Below, in pieces: positions 1 to 13,319 of a DNA stretch of 64,000 bases (position 1 is the first letter of the stretch; every line of letters begins with the position of its first letter). The notes under the pieces are model-generated. The model worked only from the letters and a program-made list of their open reading frames with translations, was not told the DNA's origin and made no database searches. A program made the position numbers and the translations under genes. Location of the stretch: NCBI GenBank assembly GCA_028583415.1, contig CM053272.1:46034685-46098684 (forward strand). The letters are read 5' to 3'. The stretch comes from Protea cynaroides (Eukaryota; Streptophyta; Magnoliopsida; Proteales; Proteaceae).

Positions 1-3000
1 TAGCTGCTGCTGCTGCTGCTCCTGTTTCTGTTGCTGCTTAAGCAATATGATCTTATCTAGCAGTGATAGTTGTGTGGGAACAGGTGCCTGTGGATGTACT
101 TGAAGTTGGGACAATAAATACTGCTGTTGTAATATACTTAGCATCTGTTGATCTTGAGAGAGACCAGAAGTGAGTAGCTTTTCCGGGGTTACAATGCCAG
201 TAGGATAATCTATGTTTTGAGAAATTAAATTTGGTAAAGATGGCTGATTCTGTTGTTGCATCCTCTGTTGCTGCATCACATATGCAGTTTGGGCAGAGTA
301 AGGTTGATTATGATGCATGTCAATCTTATCCTGGCGAGCATCCAAACCACTCTGGACAGGAAAATTTGACCAACTAGAAATTCCATTAACAGGAGACTTG
401 TCAGATGCACCTCCTTGTAGTATAGACATCAAGTCCACATTCTGAAGATGAGGAATCTGATGATGACCATCTACCTTCGAAGGTAGGAGTTTTGAGTGAG
501 TAGAAGGGTCAGGAACAAGCTCTGCCTTCGGAACCATGGATGCTGCATCTCTCCCAGGCCAATATGGATGAGGATTGGGAAGAGACCTCTGCCATTCTAG
601 TGATATTCTTTGCGCCAGGAGGAAATTTAGGTCACTGCCACTTTCTACTCCCACTGGAGGCATTCCACCAGAGCTATTCCCAATATACCCTTGCAGACCT
701 ACAAATCAAAACAAAACTACTGAGTAAGAAAAGATGCTAATGACAAAAGCATACATATATCAGAAGAAGAACGAAAACAGAAGCTGCGTATAAGCTTTAT
801 TACAGAATAAAAACTTAAACCAGAATCCCATTACTCCCATTACACAACCAACCTTCTGAGAAAGCAAACTTCTCTCGCGAGGGACTGTTCATGTTACCAG
901 ACATCAGTGACTCCAAAAACCTATTCTCAGCATCAGCCACAGATTCTTGTCTACTCCTTGATTCATCTTTTATGATATCAATCTCACTGGAACCAGCATG
1001 AAGCTTTCCAAGACTGCTCACCTTTGGCCTACTTAATTTATCTGCAGTTTCGTTCTGCTTCGGTCCACTGAATCCTGGAGGAGGCCTTGCTTTTGCTCGC
1101 AAGTGTGGCATTACATCCCCAAGCGATGAGAAAGGAGTGTCAGGAGAAGCATTTGCAACGCGGACTTGCAAGTCTATGCCAAAATATCCAGATTCAAACC
1201 ATCCAATGAGGTCAATTCCAGAGAAAGGACCTTGAATTTCACCTTGTGGATCTTTATAATACAGGGATAAATCCTCCGGAGAATGCTGCTGCACAAACTT
1301 CCGAGTTTCCCGTTCCCTGTCAAAGACTTCAGATGATTGCCTTCTAAGAACAGACTCACGGCCAATATCTGAAAGAAAACTCTCACCAACTTGCCAGTTA
1401 GATTCATCTTTGTAGTAAGAAGGCGGAAGTGTTTTACTGTTCTCCTGTTCTGAATCCCGCTCCTTTTGTGAATGTGACCGGCCCAATTCAGAACTTGGAA
1501 AATCTCTCCTATCATGCAACGGTAAATGTGAGCGCTCCCCTAGCGACTGAGATCTCCATGGAATGCCTGGATGAGCAGAGGAATTTCCATGTGCACTTAT
1601 TCCCCTACCAACTGCCACCTCGTCAATTTTCTTAGTCGCAGTAACATCTTCCCTAAAAGCTGCACAAAGATTTGAGTGGAGAAATTGGTTAAACTAGAAA
1701 GTGATGGAGTGAAGTGGCGACCATGGGTTAGCATCATGTTGGAGGAAATGAAAATGATGCATCAGAAAAACCAGTGTATTCCAGAGAAATGGAGCACTGT
1801 TCTTCCTACTCTAGTGCGACACATCAACAAAAATGAGTGCCAGGACATGACATTCGACAAGAAAGTCTTTATTTTTCAATCAAAAAATCGAATTAGATGA
1901 TCATAACGACCACTTTATAGACTTAGACCTTCCAGCTTGGCATGGGTGGTTCAAAAAACTTTGTGAAAGCTACTTCATCATCTACTATGGTCTCACCCAT
2001 CAAATAGTAACCTCCACCCCACATCCCCATCCCATGGCTTATACAACACGTGAAAGATACCAAGTTGCTTTGTATGGCATTACTGTAATTTACAGAACTG
2101 CTACTTTCTAGACTAAAAGCATGTTATCACAATTCACAGCATGTCCGAGGATTCTCAATTGTTTCCAACTATGAGTCAGAACCAGGAATGGGTACATGCT
2201 TTTCATATGAAATTCTCTCATTATAGTTCAAAATCCCACCTTTTGAATTGTCAGAATCCTCCTTTAAGTCATCTATGGAAGACGATAAATCATCTCGACT
2301 ACCTCCTGAAACAGAAATATATAAAATCAAAATAATCCTGGTAATCAAATTCTCTACAAACTTGATAATTAGTCTTAAGTAGACTAGAATCTGCAGCATA
2401 TAATAAGGGCATCCAATATTTGGAGTGTCAATGGGCTGGCTAGCTAAGTAATTCAGGCCAGACCTGTTTAAAATTCAATACATGCTAGGTCCAGCCCACC
2501 CAAGGATATGTAGATATATTACAGATGCATTATGAAGAGGCACAATACCAAGCTTGGTTCGTCTCATTTGCACCAAATCAGTTGAATTCCGTCCAACAGA
2601 ACCATCTTTAGAAACCTGAGGAGTACCACTACTTACTATGTCACCCTTGTCGATTGCCTTTAGGATACCCTATTCAAGCAACAAAAACAATTAAGCCAAC
2701 CAGCAAAAACAAATAACGAAATAAACTTCATTACATGAAATTGTAAATCAGATTACCAATTCCTCCACAGAAGGTGCAAAAAGTGCCAGAGGTTCTAATG
2801 GTTCTGCCTGTGTAAGAGATGGAACTTCTATAAATGCATCTAATTGCTTTCCATAGGATCTCACATCAGTCATCCTGTATATATCAAGCAATTTTGTCCT
2901 ATTATAACTTAAAGCGGATGGCTCCCCATGAGCACTTTCACCCTTGTCTGATACAGTACCTAAAGAATAAGAAGAAGCAAAAGTGCTATTCACAGCACTT

Positions 3001-6000
3001 CCACCAGAACTGACTCTACCACGACCGACAGAGAAGGTAGGAGGTGTATTTTCTCCTCTTCCCCGGCTGTAACCAAGTGGAGGAGTTTGCTTGTTAGGTG
3101 TCAAAGCTTGGTAATGAGGCTCTCCCCTCCCTCGGTTTTGGGAGGAGTTAGATCGCCATGGCCTATAATAGTCTCCCTCTTTATCATCTTTCCCTTGATT
3201 GTTCAGATGAGATAATCCTTTATCACGAGGCACTTCACCATCTCTGCTAGAATCTAGCCACTTCTCACGCCAACTTTCTGATTCCTTATCTTCTGGCCCC
3301 CAACGTGTGTTCCATTTATTCTCACGGCGTTGCTCATAACTACTTTCCCTGTTACTAGTATCAGTCCACCTCTCAGATGGGACACGGCGTGCTTCCCCAG
3401 AGGGTCTAATGGAGGGGTTATCCATCCACCTGTCCATCTTGCGTGCATCACCAAGCTCTTTATCTCCCTCCCTCCAACGATCTCTCCGGATAGAGGAGTC
3501 AGTGTCCCTTTCTTCATCACGCCAACGGTCCCGGCGACCAGACTCTGTATCAAGCAAGCTTGGCCGATAAACATCCCTTTTCTTCTCATTATCTTGGATT
3601 TCCTCACCATTTCCTGAAGATTTTGAGGCATCTGCACTGCCGGAACCTGGACGTGGGCTGAAGTTGGATTCCTGTACCATTGACAAACAGAAAGCAGAAA
3701 CTGTGAAGTACATTTCAAGTAGTTTCCAGATAATAAGGTGGACAAGCATTTAGATTAGTTTTATATGCATCTCAATGTAAGGCAATGTACATTGCCACAA
3801 CTTTGTTTGGAGATAAGCAGGTTAAACACTGATTAACTAAGAGAAATTAGGATAGCTCACCCCAGTCACCATTCCAGGCTTACTATCCCCAGGCTTTGGC
3901 AAAAGCCACTGCGGTGAAAGGGGGATAAGATTATCCAATCCTTGCATTTCTGTAGAAGTAAAACAGCGGAATGAATACACAAAAATTGTTAATTAAAAAA
4001 AGAGCAAATTATTTGCTATTAAAACTTAAAACACATGTAACAATTATGACAATATATAAATTACTTAATCTGAATAACAAACAGTAATTATGAAACTTGA
4101 GATCTAAGATGAATCGAACCAACTGAATTAAAAATATAATTAAAAAAATGATGGACACCACCTCAATAACCTCATCACCTTGCTCTAAATGCCACACTAA
4201 ATCATAAAGATGACAATACCATGAAAAAGTGACCTTCTTAACCGTTGGTAAATACCACGATGATTTGTGCAGCTAGTACAATGACAATGTACTCTCGAAC
4301 TCTATCGAGATAATAAGCAGCTAACTTTCATGGGAAATGAGTTAAGCCATAGCATACATGCTAATGTGATTATTTGGAACATGGAAGAGCTCCCTGTACC
4401 TTTCAACAAAGCTCTCTTCCTAATTTTGAACCTAACGTATGTAGAGGCACATCCAGGAAATCATTCCTACAAACTGCCTACAGTCAGGCTCAGTCAATCA
4501 AACCAGCAGACCAACTCACCAGGTTAAACTTTGATCACATAAAAGTTTACCACCGAAGCAGAGTGATGCAGATCGGAGGGATAGATCTGCTGGGGGTGGG
4601 TTGAGAGAGAAAATAAGAGAAGATAAGGAGCTGTTTCGGGACTGTGAACAGTAACTGTGAATAGTGTTTAGAAGAAAAAGGAAAGAGAAGGGAGAGAGAG
4701 AAAAGACGTTCCAACCTCCATAAAACAAACTAAACCAAGCAAATTTTCCATTCTTCAAATCATTTCGTGGTTAGGTGTAGCCATTTCATGATTTAATAAA
4801 ACAAAAAAAAAATCGACATAAATTAGAAGTCTAACTAACCTAAGCTTCCTACTGGACTCAAACAATTACAAGAAAAAGAGACTAATTGAAAAGGAAAACT
4901 TATCACATGCGTGGACTAAAAGAGAAGTCCTCATATGATTCAAAAACTGAACCTTATCTAAACCATATCAACTAAAGGATGGGGCCTACTAAAATTAAAT
5001 AATAAATTCAGTGTCCCCCCCCCCACAAAAAAAAAAAAAAAAAAAAAAAAGTTCCCAACTTTTGGGCTCATAAATTAGGCTAATTATAATAATAAAACCC
5101 AAAAATTAAAGCCCAACCCAAACCTATATTAAATTCTGGTCCAAATTTAAGGTGGGTAGCATTACGGAGCCTCTTATTAACATCAATATGGGTCTTCGGT
5201 TGTATCTAAATAATGCTCTACTTGACTTTTCTGTTTTTGGGTGGATAAAGAATTATATTAACAAAAATCAAAAGGAAGACAATAGCAAAAGCCTAGAGAA
5301 GTCCACCCAAGAAGGGAACAATAGAAGGATCTACAAAGAGACTTCACAGGAGAAGAACTCCCGGAACTTCACACTAAAATTGGATAGGTTAATCCCAAGT
5401 GTTGGCAATAAACCTATTTCTGGAGTTGTTAGGAGAATAACTAACAATAGGGACAAGAACTCCCCGGACTTCAAAAGCAACGGATTCCTAAATCTGCTGA
5501 AGAGTCCTGGATTTAGCAATATAGGGTCTCAAGTTCCTCTCCATCCAAGTCTGATATATGGCAGCACAGAAGGCAAGTCTCCCAAGAGAAATCCACTTCC
5601 ATTCCCCGTCAAAGCAGAGGATCCTACGCCTGGCAGGACAACAATGACTTAAGATCCCCACCCAGAGCGCGCAGAGAAATGGCACTCAAAGAAGAGATGA
5701 TCGACATCTTCATTGCTTGACCAACATAAGCAGCAATTGGAATGTCTAGCAATTTGCCTTTGAGACAAGAACAAGCTGGTAGGCATAGACCTCGTCATAG
5801 CTCTCCAGGCGAAGCTGTGGCAAGGGATGTGGCCTTGAAACCATACAACATTGAACAAAGACTCTAGAAGACCAAGATCTGATAATCTCCCACAGAGAAG
5901 ATGAAGAAATTTTCCCAGACGTTGAGGGAGTCCATCTCACAACATCAGCACACCCTGGGGGGCCTCGGCCAACAGAACAAAGAACATACCAAGCTTGTCT

Positions 6001-9000
6001 CAATCTCTAAGAGGAAAGCTTGTCTGGGGACCACTCACCATCTGACAAAACGCAAGAAACTAGCTCCATTCAACATTCTATCACAGCCAAAGTCAAGTCT
6101 GATCCTCTCTCCCCGTAAGCATGAACTAGGAAACCATGGGGATGCCAATTGTCTAACCAAAAAAAAGTAGAGGACCCATTGGCGATGCTTGTTTTGATGA
6201 GGCTGATGACACTCAATCTATATTGTAGGATTGATCTCCATGCCCAAGAACAGTCTTTTCCACAAGAAGCCATTCAAATACAATATTTTCTGAGATACTT
6301 GTCATATATCCAATCTACCCAAAAGCTTTTCTTCCTAGCAACCACTTTCCAAATCAACTTAATGATGCAAACATTGTTGACATATTTAAATCTCCTCAAA
6401 CAAAGGCTCCCTTCAATTTTGGGAAGGTAAACTGAGGCCCAACTCAGTATATGGATGAAATTGTTGCAATTGGATCCCTTCCAAGGAAAGGCACTCATAA
6501 GGGATTCAATATTATGGATGATTGAACGAGGTGAGCCAAAGACTCCCGTCCAATAGAGGTACGAGCTCTACTTGACCATTAATATAATTTGATCAAAGAG
6601 CAAAGAGACCCAGAGCTCACAAAATGAATGTGGCATGTTTTCTGTGGATTACAACAAAGCACATTTTGTTCTAAAGAACCTAACAATACTTTACCTCACC
6701 GCATAACTCCTTAATTTAATAACAGACTTTGGCAAAGCCATAGATTCGGTTGGTCCAGAGGGACAGTAAGACAATCCAAATTGCGTAAACCACACATGCA
6801 CCACAATAATTCAGAGATCTAATGATATAACTTAGTTAGCTCCCATCTACACCACCAAAAAAAAAATATATATGCAAGTTGAACTTATGAAGAAAAAAGA
6901 GAGAGACACGTTTAACTTATGAAAGAAAAAAAGAGACCCTTGTAGAGAAAAAACCCATTCAACTTATCGAGGAAAAAAGAGGCCCACTTACATTGTTCAA
7001 AATTTCAGCGGAATTTTGCCAAAATATTTTGGCATGGCAACTCAACCGGTTTACCAGATTTCAGCCAAAATTTCAGCCATTTAAATTCATTTCGAACAAT
7101 ATTTCGATAAAATTTCGCCTTCTTTACCCAAGAACTCCAGAATTGTTGGAAAACCTTGATTTTTTTTGGCAAAACCCTTCATTTTGCTACTGAATCCACG
7201 CTTAAATGTGGACCATGGAGCATCCACTTCAACATTTGGGTGTATCTGAAGCATCAGTTGGACAAATTGCCTCAAATTTCTAATCTATAAGGCCATTGTG
7301 TGATGGAAAGGATACAATACACCATGCTGGGCACTAGCAACATAGGGCCCAAAGTCCATCTATTATTTTTGGTGTTCTTTTACAATCTAAAGGCTTAAAC
7401 ACATTTAGAGATGTTCAATTAACGTTTCCCTGAAATTTTGAATCAAAATATAGAAATTTGACCACCAAAATTTACAGCCAAAATACCATATTTTGGTTGA
7501 AATTATTCTTTTCAGCAAAATACATCAGTCTCATCCAGGGGCAAAATGACTGCTGAAACAAAAATTTCAAACCATGCCCTCTTAAAACATGCATATAGTA
7601 TGTGAATCTACACCACTGTAACAAATCCACATTATGTGTGCATAAACTGTCACCACCATGAATATGATCTTACTATGCTATAGCTGCTCTAAGCTACTTT
7701 TAGTTTCTTTACACAAATAACACACAAAAGAACAGTTCCTCATTATGTGAAACTCTACAGCAGATGTATCGATGGACCCAATGCATTACTCAGAAGACAA
7801 TAAAGACCAACTCAATTTTCACGAAATGTCTAGGTTTCACAATAGTAAATATAGTCCCATTAGCTTTTGAGGCAGAATTATTTCCAGATACCCTCCCCCT
7901 GTTTATAGTATACTTTCACTTTCTGTTTTCAACTAAAAGCAAGAATCCCAAATGTTTCAAACAGCGGCTTGTTCACATCATTAAGTAAAGGTTAGGTTGG
8001 CTGGATTATAACACAACAAATCTGAAAATTTGAAGAAACTTTCAATTTTTCAGGTTCACATTTGGTTTGAATGAGGTTCAGTGTGAGATCTAAGATAGTA
8101 AGAAGAAACCAAGAAGGGGAACGGGAGATCACCAGCATTGTTGCTGCCTTGGCCAAGAGTTTAGGGATCAATCATCAGATTTAAGTCCTCTATCTCTCCC
8201 CCAACCATTCTAGTCTTCAGCTCTTTTTCCTACTTCTCATCAAAAATCAAATCAATGAAACTGCAAAGTGTAAATCAGGCAATTTTTTCTGATTTTAATG
8301 AATTTTCTTCTTTTTTTTTATTTACAGCCATTACAATTCACATCTCTAAGATATCTGGACAAATTCAGGACAAAGGGACACCAACATCAGGACTGAATGT
8401 TCAATTTTTCAATCACTGTTTTATACTTTTCATTATACATGTTCATTATTTATCAAAAATAAGGACCAAAGTGAGTCATGCAACAAGGATACTCAGTTTT
8501 TGCTATGCATCCATGACAGACACATGCAGTAACCATATGTGTATCCCAACACTTCAACTCAAACAATTTTTTTCTCACCTACCCACATGCTTATGCCAAC
8601 ATTTTTACTCTACCATATCCCCATATCCTCTATTTTTATACAATAGGTACTTAATCTTATCTTAATTCCTTGTTCCAGCATTTAAATATTAACAATTTTA
8701 CATGTTATTCACGTGTATCAGGCTTCCTAATTACATCCCTTCCATGTTGTATGCTTCCTTTAAAAACTATGAACATTATGTGCCCAGGTACTCAGACATC
8801 ATGATTCTATAATTTTGTAAAAATCTGTACATGTTTCACACATGAATACTTGATCAGAACCCACTCTTTAATGTACCCTAACAAGGAGATTTCAAAAAAA
8901 AAAAAAAGTTTGGTCATTTTATACACAGAACTTTCCAGGGCGATCCATGAGGAATATTCACCCTACAGAAAAATAGAACGAATTAAATGTCTAGGACTCT

Positions 9001-11538
9001 GAGATCATATGACTTCATTGGTTCATGGCCATCTCAATATCTCAAGAGAGGATACACGAAACGTGGTTGATTATCTTTTGCATGTCCACCATTGGGGCAT
9101 ACAAAAAGACAAGGTTCGGAAGATCGGGATCTTGGTGAGAATGATGAAAAGTCAGCCCATGGTTTCAACTATCAGTTTTGAATTGGCCATGACTGACCCG
9201 AATTCAGATCAGACGCGTCGCTGGTATTTAGAACCATGAAATATAATTGTTTATCATCAAGGACAACTTTAATGCTTAGACAAAATGGAAGTCTAAAAGT
9301 ACACGAACATCATATGCAGGACATTTGCTAAATAGATGTGTCAACTATTCAACTTGTTGAGGACTTGAGGACAACACATCTAGCACCTCAACATCTAACC
9401 ATTACAATATTAATTATCAACATCCGAAGCAGCCAATCAGGATAAAACCATGATATAAACCTGTTTATCTTTTCTGAAAATGACAAGTATGATGTAGAGC
9501 TGTTTATCATCAATGACAATTTGAATACTCAGGGGAAAAGGGAATAGGGACTTTAGAAGTAGATTCAAAGCATCTCGCATTACAACATTTAGCCATTAAA
9601 ATGGCTGTGCCTAAGATACATTGGACATCAGAGATGCTACACCAGGAACTTCTCATAAGCAGAACAGAAGCAAATTAATAGAACATTTAACAAAAAGGCT
9701 TTTGAAGCATAACAAGAAAACATTGGTTCTGAACTACTTGGAAATCAAATATATATACGTGACATTAAAAATGTACAACTTCCAAAAGAAAAAGTTTGTA
9801 TCACGTCCAGTGAGAAAAAATTTCAAACAAACTAGTAGATAAAAAGGCACTTATCAGTAAAGTGAATTGACAATAGTGGAACTATTGTCCTACATTTCAT
9901 TTGATAATATGGAATATATAAAGTATAAACTAATATGAAAGATTCAGATTAAGGTGCCTGGTGGAAGCAAGTTGTTGTAACCACATAGGCAAAGGAGGCA
10001 GCAAGTGGGGCAAAACAGCATTCACAAGGAACAATTTAAGCACAAAAATTTCTGTTCTATGGCTAACTAGGAAACCGTAAGAAATCAATATAGATGGCCT
10101 TTAATAAAGTAACTGTCAGGCAAGGTGCTAAGGGAAGAATGTTTGAAAACAATAATCCACAGATAAACAACTATGTATCACATAGAGACATTATTTTGCT
10201 CCAATTTTCCTGTCAGTGGAGATGCTTTTCTTTTAGGAGAAATATCACATTTACCCAGTATAACCCATTGTGTGTGTCTCAGGGAAGAGAGAGAGAGAGA
10301 GAGAGAGACCAAACAAATAATGTTCTGGGTTGGATACCATCAAAGAGATACCATCATAGAGATACCATTTGGCTATTTAGTACGAAGTAGCACTCCAAGA
10401 TCTGTCATGAGGAGGCAAAGAAATTGGCAAAGCATGGAGTGGTTGACCTATTATATATTTTGTGGATAGTTAAACTTTGTGAGGTGTAATCCTTGATTGT
10501 ACTTTTGTTGTGTTTTGGTGGTGACATTGAATCACGCTATCACTTCTTCTGGGGTCATACCTTTCTATTTATTTTTTTTCTTAATAAAGCTGCTATTTAT
10601 GTATTAAAAAAAAGGAGGGGGGGAGGAGGAACGGACCCATACTTCGCTTGATGAATAACCTACCAACTGGTCTTTGTCAGCATTCTAAAACATTCGCCAG
10701 TATACAACTTAGTTTCAGACGTAAATGGATAAAAGGCACCAATATAGAGAAAGTTTCCCTACCATTGCGTGATTTAGGGAATAAAATTTAAATAAAATAA
10801 TCTAGAAGGAAAATCTAAAATCTAAAAAAATAAATAAATATAAATAAATAAGAACAGGAGGGGGAATGGCAAATTTGACAATAGAAGTCAGTGCATCAAA
10901 ATGTTGAGGCTTGATCGGGAGAGTCTGACGATAAGTCTCGTATTAATATAGAGAAATTTGAAATTAATCTCCATGACACGTAATGTGCATAACGCAATAA
11001 CGAATATCTGGTCAAGAAAAACTTGAACAAAAAAAATCAAAGAGAAAAGTATATAAAAAAATTATACAAAAAAAAGGCACATAAAATTAAACAATTATGA
11101 AATGTATATTAGACGATCAATACCTGCCAATTAGAACTTCATTTATACATATTTTTATTTTTCAAAAAAAAAAAATTGAAGAAGACTACAGAAACCCAAA
11201 TAAGACTGCAACTCGGTAACCTCAACAAAAAACCAGTTTAATAATCTGATTTTTAGTTGGGCGGGAGAAGAACATGGCTGATAAATCTCACTCCGGGGCT
11301 AGGGTTTAATATGAACAACAAAAAATACCTTTCTATCTGAAACTCCATGTAAAAATAGAACTCCAAAAAGATCATAATAGTAGTATTGAGCTCCGCGAGT
11401 GCGGCGAAGGGGAGGGGGGGGGAGGGCAAAAAAAAAGAGGATAAACAGAGGACGAATTTGAAAAGCACCTTTGGTGATCTGTGGGGGAGTGTTAACAGAG
11501 AGGTGTTGACGAGTATCAGCATTGTTCCTGCCAGCCAT
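1..11538 (-). CDS. EXA1: GYF-domain protein, EXA1-like (3' end beyond left edge)
   Basis: Host translation-linked adaptor; EXA1 homologues (GIGYF-like) bind eIF4E-family caps and are needed for potexvirus accumulation. Seven exons join in consistent phase: 11469-11538, 3861-3949, 2757-3671, 2549-2669, 2183-2305, 853-1659 and 1-698 (open at the edge), about 941 codons so far. The start MAGRNNADTRQHLSVNTPPQ matches the family N-terminus. Exon 3 carries YNRTKLLDIYR, which fits the eIF4E-binding pattern YxxxxL-hydrophobic. Exon 6 holds the GYF domain (about 1085-1350): LYYKDPQG, GPFSG, W, SGYFGIDL and PHLRAKARPPPGF are visible. Exon 7 is Gln/Leu-rich and ends in a CAG-type tract at the window edge. 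Intron 1 is 7.5 kb and filled with repeat DNA. Exon 5 is odd: reading on past 2183 meets an in-frame TAG at 2169-2171, so a weak donor at 2183 is assumed. Family identity is very likely; exact exon 5 end is uncertain. Confidence 0.9.
5235..6500 (-). mobile_element. 5'-truncated LINE (L1-type ORF2 C-terminal part)
   Basis: Broken minus-strand frames read as the end of plant LINE ORF2. They include FWLDNWHPHG, then the zinc-binding reverse-transcriptase tail HIPCHSFAWRAM followed by CCLCWSSNEDVDHLFFEC, and last AAIYQTWMERNLR. The segments appear in the expected order from 6498 down to 5488, but in different frames, so the copy is dead. The sequence downstream on the minus strand (to about 5235) ends in an AT-rich run typical of plant LINE 3' ends. 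It lies inside intron 1 of the EXA1-like gene in the same orientation. The plus-strand ORF at 5152-5652 is its antisense shadow. Confidence 0.8.
6990..7580. mobile_element. Non-coding inverted-repeat element (MITE-like) in EXA1 intron 1
   Basis: The left end reads CATTGTTCAAAATTTCAGC. The reverse complement of the right end reads CATGGTTTGAAATTTTTG followed by TTTCAGC. The two ends form an imperfect terminal inverted repeat rich in AAATTT and AATTTTGCC words. The interior has no coding frame of note. I could not define a target duplication. The CATGGTT(C/T)(A/G)AAAT ends resemble those of the element at 52783-53380, so the two may belong to one class. Confidence 0.45.
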
Positions 11539-11760
11539 GATTGATCAAGGAGAGTTAAAAGAAGCTCCGAAACGAGAGAGAAAACCCTTTTCTTTTGTCT
11601 TCCTGACGGCTTGTTCGAAGATTGGGGGATGAGAACGAACGAGGGTAAGAGGAATATAAGTTAGGGACAAAGTAATAATAAAAGCTGATAGCTGAAAATA
11701 TATCACCAAACGGCTTACGTTAGCCACAGCCCGAGTTATTGTTTGACTACAAACCGTGCC
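11539..11760 (-). promoter_or_regulatory. 5' UTR and proximal upstream region of the EXA1-like gene
   Basis: This sequence lies directly upstream of the ATG at 11538 on the minus strand. It is not coding in the gene's frame. A short unrelated minus-strand ORF at 11545-11727 could act as an upstream ORF, but nothing supports its translation. I see no clear TATA box at a convincing distance. Farther upstream the region is occupied by two foldback elements. Confidence 0.35.
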
Positions 11761-11899
11761 GGACCGATAGCATTCTGGTCCCGGTGCACTCTCAATGGTC
11801 GATCAAAACTGCTACACCAGCGTGTGAATCCTGGCCCGTATTTTCTTCGCTATTCTTTTTTTTTTTTTTTTCGGTTTCTATTCTATGTTATACTACTAG

Positions 11900-12142
11900 G
11901 GGGATTTACATCGTCTCCTCCCAATGGTTCTGGGAGGACAGTGGCAATCTATCCCGGATGGTTACCACGTGACTCTCGATGAATCCAAGATCCACATCCG
12001 AGCCGACACCCTCTGTCGGCTTACTTGTCGGCTGGGTGTCAACTTTGACGTGGGTCTCGGATTCACCGAGAGCCACGTGGCAACCATTCGAGATAGGTTG
12101 CCACTGTCCTCCCAGACCACTGGGAGGAGAGGATGCGGATCC
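11900..12142. mobile_element. Foldback MITE, hAT-like, copy 1
   Basis: A 243-bp element is almost entirely one inverted repeat. The left arm runs through TCTCCTCCCAATGG and GTGGCAATCTATCCCGGATG. Its complement appears in order in the right arm. The flanks carry a perfect 8-bp direct repeat ACTACTAG (11892-11899 and 12143-12150). An 8-bp target duplication is the hAT hallmark. No transposase is encoded, so mobility would depend on a partner in trans. It lies upstream of the EXA1-like gene, and its transcript would form a long hairpin. Confidence 0.8.
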
Positions 12143-12173
12143 ACTACTAGAGTGAGAACAAGTGCAAAAAAAT

Positions 12174-12398
12174 CGGATTCACATCATCTCCTCCCAGTGG
12201 TTTTGGGAGACGCGGCAATTTATTTCGGATGGCCGCCACGTGGCTCTCGGGTGAATCCGAGACCCACGTCTGAGCCGACACCCCCTGTCGGCTCGGCTTG
12301 TTGACTGGGTCTCGGATTCACCGAGAGCCACGTGGCTACTATCTAGGGCAGGTTGCCACTATCCTCCCAGAACCACTGGTAGAAGAGGATGCGGATTC
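12174..12398. mobile_element. Foldback MITE, hAT-like, copy 2
   Basis: A second member of the same family starts 31 bp after copy 1 ends. It has the same order of words: CTCCTCCCAGTGG, GGATGGCCGCCACGTGGC, a central GAGCCGACACC region, then the complements. The flanks AAAAAAAT (12166-12173) and AAATAAAT (12399-12406) match at 7 of 8 positions, as expected of a slightly decayed 8-bp target duplication. The separate target duplications show two independent insertions rather than one duplicated element. Confidence 0.75.
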
Positions 12399-12844
12399 AA
12401 ATAAATCCTCTCCTATTGCGGAATATGTTGATCAAACGATGCCTGTCATACATCCCATCTAATGGCTCTTAGTTCTTAGAATCAACTTAGGGTAAGTTGA
12501 TAATGTAACACCAAATCTCACATTCACTCGAGGCTTCTTTTTAGTCTCCTGTTTCTTCTTCTCCATCCCAATGAAAAAAGAACTTGCAACTCCATGTACA
12601 TTTACAATATCAGATTTTACCAGTTTTATTCTTTCGATTCTTCTTCAATAAAAAAGGTGGAAAAAAAAATGTGCTTTTACGAACTGATGTGCACCCTTTC
12701 TGGTTCCGCCCATGCCATTAGACATCATCCAGAAACCTTTCAGCCCATTTATTATATTTCCAAGAAAAACAATGAAAACAAAAATAAATAACAATTGTAA
12801 ATTTTCACGATATATATATTTTTTTTTTCTAACGTCAAATATCC

Positions 12845-13053
12845 AAACTTTTGGCCTGACTAATCTTGTAGGTCTATCTTGACCTTACAATCGCATGGAT
12901 CGGGTCATTTCTAGGATTGAATGAGAACCATTACACTTGCACCCATAGAAACTTTTGGCCTGACTAATCATGCAGGTCCATACTAATCCCACAATTGTAT
13001 GGATCGGATCATTTACAGAGTTGAATGAGAACTATTACACTTGCACCCATAAC
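12845..13053. repeat. Two-copy tandem duplication, about 105 bp unit
   Basis: The unit starts with AACTTTTGGCCTGACTAATC and ends with ATTACACTTGCACCCATA. It occurs at about 12845-12949 and again at 12951-13053 with scattered substitutions. No coding potential is seen. It lies between the EXA1-like gene and the small ORF at 13320. Confidence 0.8.
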
Positions 13054-13319
13054 AGGAAAGAAAGAATATTTAATACCCCGTGTAAGTGGCCCCAAGACAG
13101 TAAAAAAAGTCGAACTTAATACATTTCGCTTCCTAATGCATAGGCTCCTTGCCGAGTTCATAATTCCCCCACTAAGTTTTATTAGAAGAAAAAAAAAATC
13201 AAAAGAAAAAAAGAAGTTGAAAAGGAAGAAAAATGGTAGAAACTTGAAAGATGAGAGGGCAAGGCTGCAGAAAGATTGAGGTTGTAGAGAATATGCGAGT
13301 TTGAGGGAGGGAGAAGTTT

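Larger units (their letters stand above)
3950..11468 (-). other. Intron 1 of the EXA1-like gene
   Basis: The donor follows CCAAAG at 11469 and the acceptor lies before the exon at 3949. The flanking codons join as ITK-E-MQGLDNLIPL, the family's usual N-terminal sequence, which fixes the intron. It holds a 5'-truncated LINE (about 5235-6500, same strand as the gene) and an inverted-repeat element (about 6990-7580). A poly-C/poly-A tract lies at 5018-5050 and a GA microsatellite at 10286-10308. The remaining parts (3.95-5.2 kb and 7.6-11.4 kb) are AT-rich and show no recognisable gene. Confidence 0.8.

Noticed and set aside
5152..5652. 166-codon plus-strand ORF
   Set aside because: It is antisense to the LINE 3' end; the minus strand carries the recognisable LINE tail.
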